A stretch of 64,000 bases of DNA from Siphonodentalium dalli (GCA_032622095.1 CP136068.1:48788443-48852442); one strand, 5' to 3'; counted from the stretch's first letter, positions 45,715 to 57,510 are shown. Program-made: numbers and translations. Notes: generated by a model from the sequence alone, not told the origin.

Positions 45715-47234
45715 AATGCACTCAGAGAGATGCCAACGTGCGCAAAAATGTAATAACAAATAATTTAAAAAATAAATTCACTGTATTTTACTTAATTTAT
45801 TTAATTTAATTTAATGTTAGCAAAAAAAGACAATTACCATTTCTCATTTCATCACAGATAAAAGGCAAATTACTATATTAATCATTTAAGTAATTAAAAC
45901 CAATTCCATGTTGCCGAAAGGATGAGACTTTAAAGGCACGTGAGGCCTTAGTTGTCGAAAATATTCATATTTGTTCCAATCACCGTAAACAGAAAAAACA
46001 GTAAAACGCATACAGTTTCGTTCATATATACCAAGACCATCGCGTAAACAGCATGTTATCATAAAGACCTACTATATTTTACCCAAGCAAGAGCCTGATT
46101 GTGTTACAGAAGAAAGCACAATGCTACTGGCTAATCACACACAAATGGCATAAACGCTCTTTAGTAGTTCCGTATCAGGAATTCACTCACAAAGAACGCT
46201 CTTTGTGTTTACCATTATAATATAAACAAACACCAGAAAAGTAACTTTTAATGCTTTTGTTTACATAACAATGGTCAACCATATGACAATAACATACTGT
46301 TTATGCGATATTTCTTATTTGTATGCGGACAAAGTCTGCCTACATTTTGATGTTCTTTCTGTTTGTGGTGGTTTTTGACGGTTGGAAATATTTTCACAGG
46401 ATACCCACCGTCAAGGCCAACCGTACCTTTAATATCGATTACATTTTTTTCAGCGGCATATTTTCATTTTCATTTTCGATAGTCAAAGTTGACCAAAGGA
46501 GCAATTATAAGAAATAATTAATACCATTTGTGTAAATATTGATAGCAGCCAATATGCAACAATAAATATGAATAATTAATCAATAATTAATCAATAACGA
46601 TCATTTTATGTAATAATTCACTCTTCAAACGGTGTATGTGTCAACAAATGCGTTTTGTTTTGTGTTACGTCATTCGTCGTATTTGACCCGGAACTCGGCT
46701 GAAGGTTGGGCTATTCAGCCTATTGCGTCGAATTACGAAATCGCGTTTTGAATGTCTCTCTTTTCCCGCACGATAAAAAGAGGTCTTCGCACGAACCAAA
46801 AATGATAAAACATCCCAATTATAAGTAAAAATACCCAAATGAAGGAGTCTATGTAGGTCCCGAAGGAGTCTATAGACTCTTTGATGTTGAGTTCTAATGG
46901 AGAAAATGTAGGTCGATCTATTTTTGTCATAACTCTGACGTATTTTGACCTGGGAGAAAAAATCGAAATCGAGGCTCACTACGATCATACCAGTTTTAAA
47001 TATGGAAACAGGGAATCCCGACAAATGGCGATATCGGCGACAAACAAATAATCGAAAACAACACATAAAATAAACATAGCAAAAACGCGGCACAGTAAAA
47101 ATGTCAGAACGCCACGAGGTTTTACGTCGTTTTTGGTGACGTCATGGAGTGAAACGGAACAGAGTGACACCAAGCTACCAAGCTACGAATCTGTCTGATC
47201 GCCATACTGTTGCGCGAGCGCACGTAAATATAGG
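45715..47234. repeat. 1-kb repeat, copy B, interrupted by the TTAA MITE
   Basis: Starts ACTAGAATGCACTCAGAGAG, is broken at 45934-46428 by an insertion, and resumes with 'ttaatatcgattacattttt'. CRE word at 47137-47144. Ends 'gcgcacgtaaatatagg', 6 bp before copy C starts, so B and C are head to tail. The minus-strand frame is 142 codons (46665-47093). Confidence 0.85.
45934..46428. mobile_element. TTAA-flanked MITE, copy 2 (495 bp)
   Basis: Starts AGGCACGTGAGGCCTTAG, ends AAGGCCAACCGTACCT, with TTAA at 45930-45933 and 46429-46432. Copies A and C of the host repeat read 'gagactttaatatcgatta' at this place, the exact pre-insertion sequence. Very similar to the element at 17479-17979. Confidence 0.9.
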
Positions 47235-47239
47235 ACAAC

Positions 47240-48240
47240 TAGAATGCACTCAGAGAGATGCCAACGTGCGCAAAAATGTAATAAACAATAATTTAAAAAA
47301 TAATTTCACTGTATTTTACTTAATTTATTTAATTTAATTTAATGTTAGCAAAAAAAGACAATTACCATTTCTCATTTCATCACAGATAAAAGGCAAATTA
47401 CTATATTAATCATTTAAGTAATTAAAACCAATTCCATGTTGCCGAAAAGATGAGACTTTAATATCGATTACATTTTTTTCAGCGGCATATTTTCATTTTC
47501 ATTTTCCGATAGTCAAAGTTGACCAAAGGAGCAATTATAAGAAATAATTAGTACTATTTTTGTAAATATTGATAGCAGTCAATATGCAACAATACATATC
47601 AATAATTAATCAATAACGATCATTGTATGTAATAATAAACTCTTAAAACGGTGTTTGTGTTAACAAATGAGTTTTGTTTTGTGTTACGTCATTCGTCGTA
47701 TTTGACCCGGAACTCTGCTGAAGGTTAGGCTATTCAGCCTATTGCGTCGAATTACAAAATCGCGTTTTGAATGTCTCTCTTTTCCCGCACGATAAAAAGA
47801 GGTCTTCGCACGAACCAAAAATGATAAAACTTCCCAATTATAAGTGAAAATACCCAAATGAAGGAGTCTATGTAGGTCCCGAAGGAGTCTATAGACTCTT
47901 TGATGTATATTTCTGATGGAGAAAATGTAGGTCGATTTATTTTTGTCATAACTCTGACGAATTTTGACCTGGGAGAAAAAATCGAAATCGAGGCCAACTA
48001 CGAGCATGCCAGTTTTAAATATAGCAACAGGGAATCCTGACAAATGGCGATATCGGAGACAAACAAATAAACGAAAACAACACATAAAATAAACATAGCA
48101 AAAACGCGGCACAGTAAAAATGTCAGAACGCCACGAGGTTTTACGTCGTTTTTGGTGACGTCATGGAGTGTGACACCAAGCTACCAAGCTACGAATCTGT
48201 CTGATCGCCATACTGTTGCGCGAGCGCACGTAATTATAGG
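47240..48240. repeat. 1-kb repeat, copy C
   Basis: Uninterrupted copy, ACTAGAATGCACTCAGAGAG to 'gcgcgagcgcacgtaattat'. CRE word at 48156-48163. It carries the 142-codon minus-strand frame at 47684-48112, with mainly conservative differences from copy B. Confidence 0.85.
47684..48112 (-). other. 142-codon frame conserved in three 1-kb repeats
   Basis: The frame begins MPRFCYVYFMCCFRLFVC and continues GFPVAIFKTGMLVVGLDFDF, then a basic second half (KERHSKRDFVIRRNRLNS). Copies B (46665-47093, 142 codons) and A (44583-45002, 139 codons) keep it open; in A two indels shift and then restore the frame. The hydrophobic, Cys-rich start could be a membrane segment. No family is recognised. Openness in three similar repeats is not strong evidence by itself, so this is listed as a candidate and not as a gene. 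Confidence 0.25.
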
Positions 48241-48337
48241 CCCATACACATACATGTATTCAGTGTCCAACGGTTCGTAATGATTGTAACTCACCAATAT
48301 AACTCTCTTGTTTTCCCTGCGATATATTTTTAATTCA

Positions 48338-48530
48338 AAGTCGTACTATTTGTCGCTCAGTTTTAAATTCGCGCACTGACGGGTGCGCGAAAAATAGAAC
48401 TGCGCGAATTTAAATACGAGTAAGCCCTTATTCGTATTTAAATTCGCGCAGTACTATTTTTCGCTCAGTTTTGAATTCGCGCACTTTAAATTCGCGCACC
48501 TAGCTGCGCGAATTCAAAACTGAGGAAACT
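48338..48530. repeat. Hairpin cluster of 'ttcgcgca' repeats
   Basis: Two overlapping hairpins: 'gcgaaaaatagaactgcgcg'/'cgcgcagtactatttttcgc' with 'aatttaaatacgagtaa' inside, and 'aattcgcgcacc'/'tgcgcgaatt'. Further fragments lie at 43660-43760 and 48902-48960. GC-rich stems in AT-rich DNA; MITE-like. Confidence 0.7.
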
Positions 48531-48901
48531 ATTTTGGTCATATTTCTGTGATAGTTTCGTCTATCTTGGAGCTGATGACAGTTTCGGTTCTTAGTCATTG
48601 CTGGAGATAGTATATGGGTATCCATTAAACACCATCGCGTATACATCGTGCAATTACATGCATCATAATTGCGTGGCCACTGGAATATTAGTATTTCGTA
48701 TACAAGCCTTTCAACAATGTCTATGTTACCTTGATTTGTCGCTCGAATTGTGAGCAATGGTATTGATAGAGGTTAGCCGAATGTAAATATATGCATACAT
48801 GTATAGGCGTAATTGTCTATTCAACCGTTCATAATATATGTAAACTCAGCAACATAGCACTGTTGTGTTCAATATGAACTGTGGTTTAGATTAAACTTGG
48901 G

Positions 48902-48960
48902 AGTCGTACTATTTTTCGCTCATTTTTAAATTAGTACTGCGCGAATTTAAATACGAGTAA
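48902..48960. repeat. 'ttcgcgca' family fragment
   Basis: 'gtcgtactatttttcgctca' and 'gtactgcgcgaatttaaata' with 'cgagtaag' match 48338-48440. Confidence 0.6.
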
Positions 48961-50545
48961 GGTAGTCAGAAATGGTAAGGCCCTCGTGATCATATTATTG
49001 GTCATATGACAAATGTATTGCAGCTTTAAATGGATACTGTACCCAAATATTGTTGTTGGTTTCTTTAGTCTCAGAGTTGTAGATTAAGGTAACCAGATTT
49101 CCATTATTTTAAAGTTTGTTGAGTACAAAGTAATGATACGGATGGCATATTAGCCGGAATGCGAAAATACCAATTGTCGTTGTCGAGTAATTTTTGGACA
49201 GTTTTCAAGCAAATGTATCAAATAAATGTTATATTATATGCATACTAGTCCCGTATACTCATTAAGTCATTGTAAAGTCACTAGTCAGTGAGATTTTGAT
49301 TACGTCTTGTACACGGAAATTCTTAATTTAATTTATGACTCCAGCCATAAATTAAATTTATAATAGATAATTAACTTTGATTTCAAATTAATCTATTAAC
49401 CTGAACGTTTACAGAATACATCTGCGACTCAAATTACTTAGTTTTCTATATATTATCGATATTATATCGTTGTTATCACCGGGAATTTATTGAAAATGGC
49501 GTAAAGTACCCCTTTAATATAGTGTATGGTAACGCTTATGTAGTTGATTATATGTGATATGTTTTTGTATGTGTGCATACTGTGCACTTGCATGGTGAGA
49601 AACGATGTGAACACATTTTTAAATCGGACGTGCCAAACTAAAGTTTAGTTTGAAAATTTACACGCCATACGTCAGGTACGATATGTGTTCACGTTGCAAT
49701 TGGTTGAAATGTTCATCGCCAAACATGCAACGGACATTGCATTGATACACCAATAACCACACACACCCATTGCCAAACAAGTAACGAACGCATTGATATG
49801 ACATTGACACATTCCTTGGTTAGCTGTTGAGCGAACAAGTCGCAAAGCTTTTTAGCTCTGTGGCTTGTCTCTGTTCCGGCTAGCTGAGCCCGGATCGCTT
49901 GTGAGTTGTGTGGTCGATCTGAAAAGATATTAGCCGCCCGAGCGATTCGGAGTGAACGTTTTTGGACTTGGCAGAGGATTATGTTGCTAATCCCCTCTGC
50001 CGTTGTCGCGGCCTTGGATAGACTGCGCATTGTGGACACCTTTAACTGGACTCTAACAACAACAACAACAGCAAACGATAAAAGAAAAAGAAATCGAAGA
50101 AGAAAACATATTTAATTCATGTCTAGATTTGTTTGTTTTTTTACCCCTTCATGTTATGTTAAATGTTCATACCATTTCGTAACCCCTATCATCTTATAAG
50201 AAAGGGGATACTGCCCTTTCAAATCCTACCGGGGTCCCCTCCCCAAATCCCTAATAAAGTGACATTGACACGTTATTATGTTGACGCGCTGCCAGCTCGC
50301 GGCAAATAGACCAAACTGTTGGTTTCTCGGTTCTCTAATACTACATTCGAATTGTTTTCGGCTGGCATATATCTTTTCTTTGTTATTTGACGCAAATAGA
50401 GTACGTTTTTAATCACATTTAGTCTATCACCTCCTACGACAGGGCCATATATACTTGCCAATCTCACCCTAAGAGGGCGTAATGATGACCTATGCATGGC
50501 CTCAGATAATGTACTCCTGATATCAACTTTGAAAACATGGTAACT
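48961..50545. other. Mostly unassigned; weak minus-strand frame
   Basis: 48975-49020 resembles 62524-62570 ('agtcagaaatggtaa.gcc', 'gatcatattatt'). The 108-codon minus frame at 49713-50039 (TTAEGISNIILCQVQKRSL, DRPHNSQAIRAQLAGTETSH) is in locally GC-richer DNA and looks somewhat coding-like. It has no domain, neighbours or splice sites that I can support. Confidence 0.35.
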
Positions 50546-50547
50546 CG

Positions 50548-50906
50548 TGAGTGTTAATTAAAATACATGTATGGTTCCAAGAGGGTTAATTAAAATATGG
50601 CCAAATTCAGAGAGGGTTAATTAAAATATAGTCCGAAGAGGGTAAAATCCGGTAAATTATAATATGGTCACATGAGGGTTAATAAAAAATATGGTCCACT
50701 GAGTGTTAATAAAAATATGGTCCCATGATGGTTAATGAAATTGGTACTCTAACTGATCAGGTTTAATTAAAATATGGCACCATGAGGGTTAATACAAATT
50801 TGGAGACATGGGTATTAATAGAAATATGGTTACATGAAGGTCAATGTGGTACCATGAGGGTTAATTAAAGTTAAAATGTTGTCTCATTAGGAGGGTTAAT
50901 TAAAAT
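50548..50906. repeat. Degenerate minisatellite, 'gagggttaattaaaatatgg'
   Basis: About ten units of 30-38 bp with the consensus 'atgagggttaattaaaatat' and 'ggt(c/a)c'. Isolated units reappear at 51088-51130 and 'gaaaaggttaaaagacatgg' near 51240. No dyad or gene. Confidence 0.8.
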
Positions 50907-50943
50907 AAACGAGAGGCCGATCACGATCGGCAGATGTTTAACC
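50907..50943. repeat. 37-bp word shared with 43485-43521
   Basis: 'aaacgagaggccgatcacga' plus 'tcggcagatgtttaacc', here with a perfect stem (gccgat-cacg-atcggc). It directly follows the minisatellite. Confidence 0.6.
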
Positions 50944-51130
50944 CATCCCTTGTCGATAGTAAATGGCTATGATCGAAATCATTATCTAGAGTTTTGATGT
51001 GGAATTATAAGTATACTGTTATGTTCTAAAGTAGTACACACAAATGTACATCATAACACAACTTATTTGAATGTATGGGTCGAAAGACAAGGGTTAATTA
51101 AAATTTATTGATAAAAAAGAAGGGTTAATA

Positions 51131-52040
51131 TAACATCTATAAAACGTGTCACTGGTCACTACCATGGTGTAAGCAGTTTTATTTATGTTGTTCCTAATGG
51201 CCATGTGACATATCAAAATAGTATAGTTACTTAATAATGGAAAAGGTTAAAAGACATGGAATGGATAAAGGGGTTAAATCTTCTATCCAGGCTCTCTTTG
51301 ATCCAATACAAGTCTAAACATCTAAAAGGACATACACAGTAGAGCTCCATTGTTCTAGTTAAATAAAGTCACCAGTCTAATTGGTTGAGGTGCCAACATA
51401 ACAAACAAGTGGAAATGGGTGATAAAATGTGTCAAAACAATAGGATTATTAACCCTTTCAGTGCCAAGTCCAATTTTTGTATCAACCCTTATTTCCTTGA
51501 TCATTTTTCAAATTTATTGATTATAATAATGTGATACATTGATGGAAAGAGCTCTTATTATAACCAATAAACGTTCTGACGTATTTTCGACTATAAATGA
51601 TTTTGTAAACCTGCCAATACGTTGACATTTCTGGCCTCTGAGGCGTGAACGATGAGAACGGAAATCTGTCTGAAATCGATACGAATCGGCGTCTCTCGCG
51701 TCCAGAAATGACCCCACGCCGCTCTGGTATTGCACACGCACGCCCAAACGCCGAAAACGCGCTACAAAACGCATGCGTCCAAATGGATGTATCGATGCGC
51801 CCAAATGGACGCAGAATAAACAATAGTATCCATGCTCTGTGGAACCTTTGTTTATTCAATTGTCAGTTAAAATCAATTCTAATGCACTTAGGACAATATG
51901 CCCCCGGAAACACCACATATTTGCGAGTGGGGGTTATTCATCGATAACCTGTCGCAATGTATAGTCCGGCTCACCGCTTCAATGTTAGATATTCCTACGC
52001 GCTAATATTGCCGTCAGCTGAATTCCTCCCCAATCCAGCC
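51131..52040. other. Unassigned; GC-richer block 51600-51850
   Basis: 51600-51850 is GC-rich compared with the window ('gccgctctggtattgcacac', 'gcgctacaaaacgcatgcgt') and gives overlapping frames on both strands, none with a recognisable motif. May be part of an upstream regulatory region for the promoter-like stretch at 52.1 kb. Confidence 0.3.
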
Positions 52041-52064
52041 CGCTCACTGTTCCGTTTCTCTCCA

Positions 52065-52206
52065 TGACGTCACCCTTACGCAGTACATGCCGGCGACGTT
52101 ACGGAGTAGATGTATAGAGTTGGCGCCCTTGCTGCTGAATTCCGTTACTAGCTCGTTGCTATATAAACAAACCAGCGGCGTCGCTTTTGTCGAAATTTGA
52201 CAGTCA
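52065..52206 (+). promoter_or_regulatory. Possible TATA promoter with CRE
   Basis: A perfect CRE palindrome TGACGTCA (52065-52072) is followed by TATATAAA (52160-52167) and, 37 bp on, 'cagtcagtat', which fits an initiator. The region is locally GC-rich and unique. A possible transcript would run right; a splice donor-like 'gtacag|gtaact' lies near 52714, and the open frame 52333-52716 ends next to it but shows no domain. No coding sequence downstream could be confirmed. Confidence 0.3.
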
Positions 52207-52719
52207 GTATATTCGCCCTGTATACGTGTACTTTCAGAAAACACAAAACACTACACCGGTATATCCCATCAATATCAGTGTCTCGATACCATTTGACCAC
52301 ATTTCTTGACATGAAACCGCGACAGACACGGCGTGAAATACATCGCATTGAGTAAACAATTTCCCATTGTTTCAATTCAACTTATCAAGTTCGCGGTAAA
52401 ATCAAAACCGCAATTTGTAAGTGATAACATTATGAAAAATACATCAACTAGATGCATTTATAAACTAATTGTTGTGCATATTTATTTCTATTCGAGGTGG
52501 CAATTTTTCATCTTTATCAGCATTTTTAACGATAAGAGCGATGTTAATTGGGGGACTATATTTAAAATAAAAAGTCGTGAAATGGTGTTGTCTATGGGCG
52601 CACATTTCGTTGATAATTACGAGGCATTTGTTTGTCTAAATAACGTTTTAAGTTCGAAGAGCATTATAATGTGGATAACAGTGTGGTGTTTTGTGATATC
52701 GGAAAGGTACAGGTAACTT

Positions 52720-53610
52720 TGACAAGGAATGAGATGTTATATTCATTTACTTAATCTGGGCATTATTGAAAGATCCAGGTGTGACAATATTTCAATGCCA
52801 GCGCCATCATATTTCCTCCTCTGAAGTTCGCCTGAGGGACATTTACACATGTTTGTCGCCCCGACATGAATATAACTTATGAAATCACATTCAACTGAAT
52901 CGTTGATAGGTTATGACGTGATTATGACAGTCACAAATTCTTATCTTACAATAGATTAGTTTGAAATTTAACACCAACACTTTGTTAAAATTGTTCTCTT
53001 AGTTTGATTTGACAACAATTTAATAGTGAGGAATGTGTCGTTTTTAGACCACCATTTGCATACTTTCCTACACTTTAAACATGTAATCAACCATATTTGA
53101 CATATACAAATGGACACCTCTTCTTCAGAGTTGATCCAAAACTCACGATGGGTGGACAGGAAGTAGGGAGAAGGTGTTATCTAGTTTTCTATATCACATT
53201 TACCCCCCCCCCCAATTGGCAAGAAACTGGTTTTAATGGACGAAGAATCTAATTCCATTCACTGGGCCCATGTATCCTGAGTTTCTCCCCCGGTTTGCAT
53301 GGTGGCCATTCAAAGGCTACTGATCAATTCACTTCAGAATGGCATACACTCTAGAGCTATAATGTGTCATGCAGTTGGGAAAAACCAAAGCCCAGGCCTT
53401 GTGCGTGAGTTTGGTCTGTTTCAAGGGGATGGTGCGGTTGGAAATTCCAAGGTGGACGCCCCAACATTGGAGACCCTCCAGCCCACGTCCCTGCTCACTT
53501 GACACGTTATCAGCGAGGAATAATAATGTGCTTATAATAGCCAGGTCCAGACACCCATAACACTGATTTCTAATGATTCATTTGTATGAATGTTTCGCTA
53601 ATAATTCAAA
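52720..53610. other. Non-coding, one dispersed repeat
   Basis: 52987-53085 matches 31160-31260. The rest shows no repeat or coding support; the two overlapping 63-67 codon frames near 53300-53560 have no motif. Confidence 0.4.
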
Positions 53611-53616
53611 CAATCT

Positions 53617-53920
53617 GTTACTGCATGTTGAATTTAATAGCTGAGCATTCCTTCAAATGAATCAATAGGATTCAAGTCGCTACTCATTACAGCACATTTA
53701 GTCACCAAAGGAATAAAACATCCATATAATAATATTTGTAACTGCATTATTATTTACTCTTTTTTATGTGTTACTGCTTGTTGAACTTAATAGCTAAGCA
53801 TTCCTACAAATTAATCAATAGGATTCAAGTCAATTCTCATTACAGCGCATTTAGTAACCAAAGGTTTAACATCCATATAATAATATTTGTAACTGTAGGA
53901 TTCTTTGCTTTTTTATATCT
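53617..53920. repeat. 151-bp tandem duplication
   Basis: 'tgttactgc.tgttgaa.tta' starts at 53617 and 53768. Both units contain 'caataggattcaagtc', 'tcattacagc.catttagt' and 'aacatccatataataatatt'. A third, decayed start lies near 53985. Confidence 0.75.
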
Positions 53921-54169
53921 TCTATTAAAACATCAGAGATCCCTAGTCAATCTAAAATATGATTGAGTGAAAGGTTATCGTGCTTGTATATGTTTTAATA
54001 GCTGCATATTCTAGAATTCTATAACTTAACCTAGATAATCAGCATCCAGCAAGCGGGTGCCCGACATAAACTTCATAAACTGCGTAATCAGAACATTGTA
54101 TGGGTGTCAACGAACTTTTAACGTCTTATTTTTGGCTTTTTGTTGAGTAAAATACGTCTATCCGCCCGG

Positions 54170-54625
54170 ACTAACTATTGTTCGATCGGCCCGGAAACAT
54201 GCCTGTATGAGCGAATATGGTCACGGTCAAGGACACGGTCGCACGTGAAATTGGACCCACCCATATTGTTCCCGGGATCAAAGTAGGCCTACATTATACC
54301 AAATTTGAATCGGATCGGTCGAGGTCCAGAAACATGCCTATATGAGCGTATATATGAGCGAGGTCAAGGACACGGTCGCAAGTGAAATTGGACCCACCAA
54401 TATTGTTCCCGTGATCAAACTAGACCCAGCTACCAAATTTGAGTGGGATCGGTCGAGGTCCAGAAACATGCCTATATGAGCGTATTTGAGCGAGTTCAAG
54501 GTCAAGGACACGGTCGCAAGTGAAGTTGGACCCGCCCATATTGTTCCTCGGAAGTAGGCCTACACACCAAATTTGATTCGGATCGGTCGAGTCTATAACA
54601 CAGATACACACATACAGACAGAAGT
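54170..54625. repeat. Tandem repeat, about 120-bp units, 4 copies
   Basis: Units share 'cggatcggtcgaggtccaga', 'aacatgcctatatgagcg', 'aaggacacggtcgca.gtga', 'ttggacccacccatattgtt' and 'accaaatttga'. The last ends with 'cagatacacacatacagaca', a tail like those of other dispersed repeats in the window. Confidence 0.75.
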
Positions 54626-54649
54626 TCCAAAACATATATAATAGAAAAG

Positions 54650-55735
54650 ACAGATAACTCTATATATCCCGTCTACGGTCATGCTTTCCGAAGTCCAGCG
54701 CTATGAAATTTCACTATTGTTAACCGGCTATTGCCTCATGGAAATTTTTGGCCTGCAAAACGCGTTATTTTTCAAACTAGCTGTCGACTTTGTGAATTTT
54801 GATAGGCGTAACACAGGTTATTGAATAAGCATAGAAAGGCAGTGTAATTCATCGAAATTAATGACAAGTTGCGCAAATTTCAACTTAATGCATAGTTTGT
54901 TGTGTTTATCTTTGTATACTGTCACAAAATTGGCAGTTTGAACCATGTACCATGGCAAATATTAGCCATAGTTTTACCCGTATAGAACGATTAAATGGGG
55001 AGAGAACCGACTCGATCAGGAGAGAACCCAAACAATTATCAAAATTCGTGGATTTTGTCGTTGTTATGACTCGCACAATGAAAGTTTCGGTCTTAACACG
55101 CTCATTGGTGCCACATATTGTGATGGGATTGAAAATAACTAATCGAATTATCACCTAGATGCCTCAAAATTGCGTTTTAAGTCGTGAAAATGTATCATTT
55201 CGATCAGCAAGAACCGTCACAAATCAGTCAAGAACCATCACAAACCGGCGATAGAACGATTTCCGATGTAACAGTTCCTACACCGTGGAATCAACCAGCT
55301 TATTTTATATCCATAATACCGAACCTCGGGTCTGCATTATTAATTATATCTCACGAACGCTAAGATCAGGAATTTAATTGTTTTTGGAAATGCTGGCACC
55401 TGGTAATTTTCAGGCCAACCAAACTATCAGTGATGACAAGAAATGATTTTAATTTTCTTTCTTTACTTCAATTAAATGTGATAAAACACGTAAACTGGTT
55501 GAAAACAAATACAAACACAGGGTGGAACAAATGATAACGATGGTGAATATATAAATACCACGAGTCATACGCAATGAGACACGAACATATGCGGCCGCGA
55601 AGTTCCCACTAAGCGATAGAAAATGTTACACCCTGCCGCCTTCACTTTGCGCATGGAACAATACAGAGCGTTCCTTGCTAAGTCTAAAATAACATTACAT
55701 TATTACAAAACAAATTCGACAGTGTCTGCTTGGAC
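54650..55735. other. Unassigned
   Basis: No supported gene or repeat. Opposed 68- and 82-codon frames overlap at 54906-55158 without motif. Confidence 0.35.
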
Positions 55736-55742
55736 TAACTCT

Positions 55743-55815
55743 AACCCGGATTCCGGATCCGGATTTCGTCGAAAAAGTGCTTTTTCCCGGATTCCGGATC
55801 CGGATCCGACCCACT
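55743..55815. repeat. Short direct repeat, 'cggattccggatccggat'
   Basis: Two copies of 'ccggattccggatccggat' lie about 45 bp apart. The unit is internally repetitive (gga-tcc words). Confidence 0.6.
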
Positions 55816-55884
55816 TTTAAAATTGCTTTAAATCACTATTATGTGACATTTTCGCATTATATCACCGTGGTATATGGCTTTATC

Positions 55885-56063
55885 GTTCTTTCGTTAGCCC
55901 CTGATCATTCAAAAGGCGGCGCGTATGCATACCTGTCGTCTTGATTCAGTTCCGGAACACAAATCCGGGTTATTCTCGATCCATAATCTGAGACTCAGGT
56001 CTATGTCTCTCCCTCTGTCTGTCTGTTACTATCTCTCTCTCTCCCTCTCTCTCTCTCTATCCC

Positions 56064-56096
<33 letters not shown>

Positions 56097-56262
56097 CCTC
56101 TGTCTGTCTGTTACTATCTCTCTCTCTATCTCTCTCCCTCTTTCCCTCTCCCTCTCTCTCATTCTTTCATTAACCCCTGATCGTTCAGAGTGCAGATGTA
56201 CGAACAAATCGCCTTGGTTCAGTTCCGGGAAGCGAATCCGGGTTATTCTCGATTGATAATCT
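55885..56262. repeat. Direct duplication enclosing a CT microsatellite
   Basis: 55885-55990 and 56161-56262 share 'cttt.(c)gttagcccctgatc', 'ttgattcagttccggaa', 'cgaatccgggttattctcga' and 'ttgataatct'. The CT-rich microsatellite (about 56005-56160) lies between. The Ser/Leu and Arg/Glu repeat frames here are microsatellite artefacts. Confidence 0.7.
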
Positions 56263-56429
56263 TGGATTGGGGTATTCTAATGTCAAGGTATTTATTGTTG
56301 AATCGTAGCCTTCTGACATATATTGTCTATGTGTGTGTTCCAAGTGCGATCGTCATCAATTTCCAGACTTAAGTGTTTATGTGATTTAGAATATTCCAGT
56401 CGCACATCATCAAAAATTATTATTGGTTT

Positions 56430-57510
56430 AATTATTTTTGTCTGGATGTGAATAACATTAAATCTGTTTTGGAACTATTGAATTTTGCCTTCCATGTGTC
56501 TGCCCAAAATTTTATTTCCCGCATATCTTCATTTACGATGCGTTCGAGTTTTGCAATGTCGGAACTGCTATTAATAAGGCACATATCGTCGGCATACAGT
56601 CTCGTTTGTGATTTAATGTGAATGAGAAACATCAGAGGACCCCAGCATTAATTCTGCTATAATTTGAGAAACACGAATTGACCATAACTCTTCGTTACCT
56701 ATTCATCAGGTAGTTTTGAAACCATTCTAGAAGCTTGCCATTAATACCACATTGTTCTAATTGTAATAACAACCCGCTGTGCTTTATCGAATGCTTTAGA
56801 TATGTCATAATAGACAGCACAAGTAGTTACCCTAGCATCAAGGGCGTTGCACAAATTGTTAATTATCTCGATAAGCTGCATTTCAGTACTATAGGATTGG
56901 GAACGAAACGTGATTGATTTTTATATAATAAATGTTTTAAGGACAGGTGCTCAGAAACTTTATTGAAAATTATTCTTTCAAGAATTATGCCAACACAGCT
57001 GATTAAAGATAACGGACGGTAATATGTTGGATCCTGTATGTCTCATTTCTTGAAGAGGGGGGTAACATTAGCCATTTTTCATGCTGTCGGGAAACGACAC
57101 ACCTTAATGAATTTATTAAATATTAAACACAGTGGTTTACAAACGGAGGTGTGCGTTTCCTTCGGCATATTATTACTTATACCGTCGGGGATGTAGCCTT
57201 ATTTCTTTGTAAGCCGTTATGTATCGTTGCTATTTCTTCTCTGTTAATTTGAAGTCAGAAATATTATTTTTGGTTATTTTTTCAAAGTTGGGAAATCGCA
57301 TAGGTGCTCATTTTCTAGAGGACTATTTTCTGTGAAGACGTCGTTCAAAACGTCAGCTTTGTGGACGTCTTCATCAAAGTGCTATGATAATCCGAGATCT
57401 AATGTAGATGGATTAACAGCAGATGACATGTCACTTATGATAGTGAAAACCCGTGAAACACCAAGACCGGTTTATTCATCAAGCGGTATTAAGTCGTCGG
57501 ACTGTGAATA
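56430..57510 (-). pseudogene. LINE reverse transcriptase fragment, CR1/Jockey-like
   Basis: Read on the minus strand through several frameshifts, the order of RT motifs is clear: a pre-RT segment (VLNDVFTENSPLENEHLC), DGISNNMPKE with VCKPLCLIFNKFI, the KMANVTPLFKK and YYRPLSLISCVGIILERIIF stretch, the motif-A region YYDISKAFDK (YDIxKAFD), GPLMFLIHIKSQTRLYADDM (motif B to C, catalytic YADD) and FNSSKTDLMLF. Fingers and palm are represented, the thumb is lost after 56432, and no endonuclease is seen. At least five lesions. A separate family from the LINEs at 25-29 kb. Confidence 0.8.

Noticed and set aside
52333-52716. 127-codon plus-strand frame downstream of the promoter-like block
   Set aside because: Rich in Ile/Phe/Lys as expected of AT-rich non-coding DNA, with no domain. 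Kept only as part of the promoter note.
55925-56207. Ser/Leu-rich and Arg/Glu-rich frames
   Set aside because: Pure translation of the CT microsatellite.
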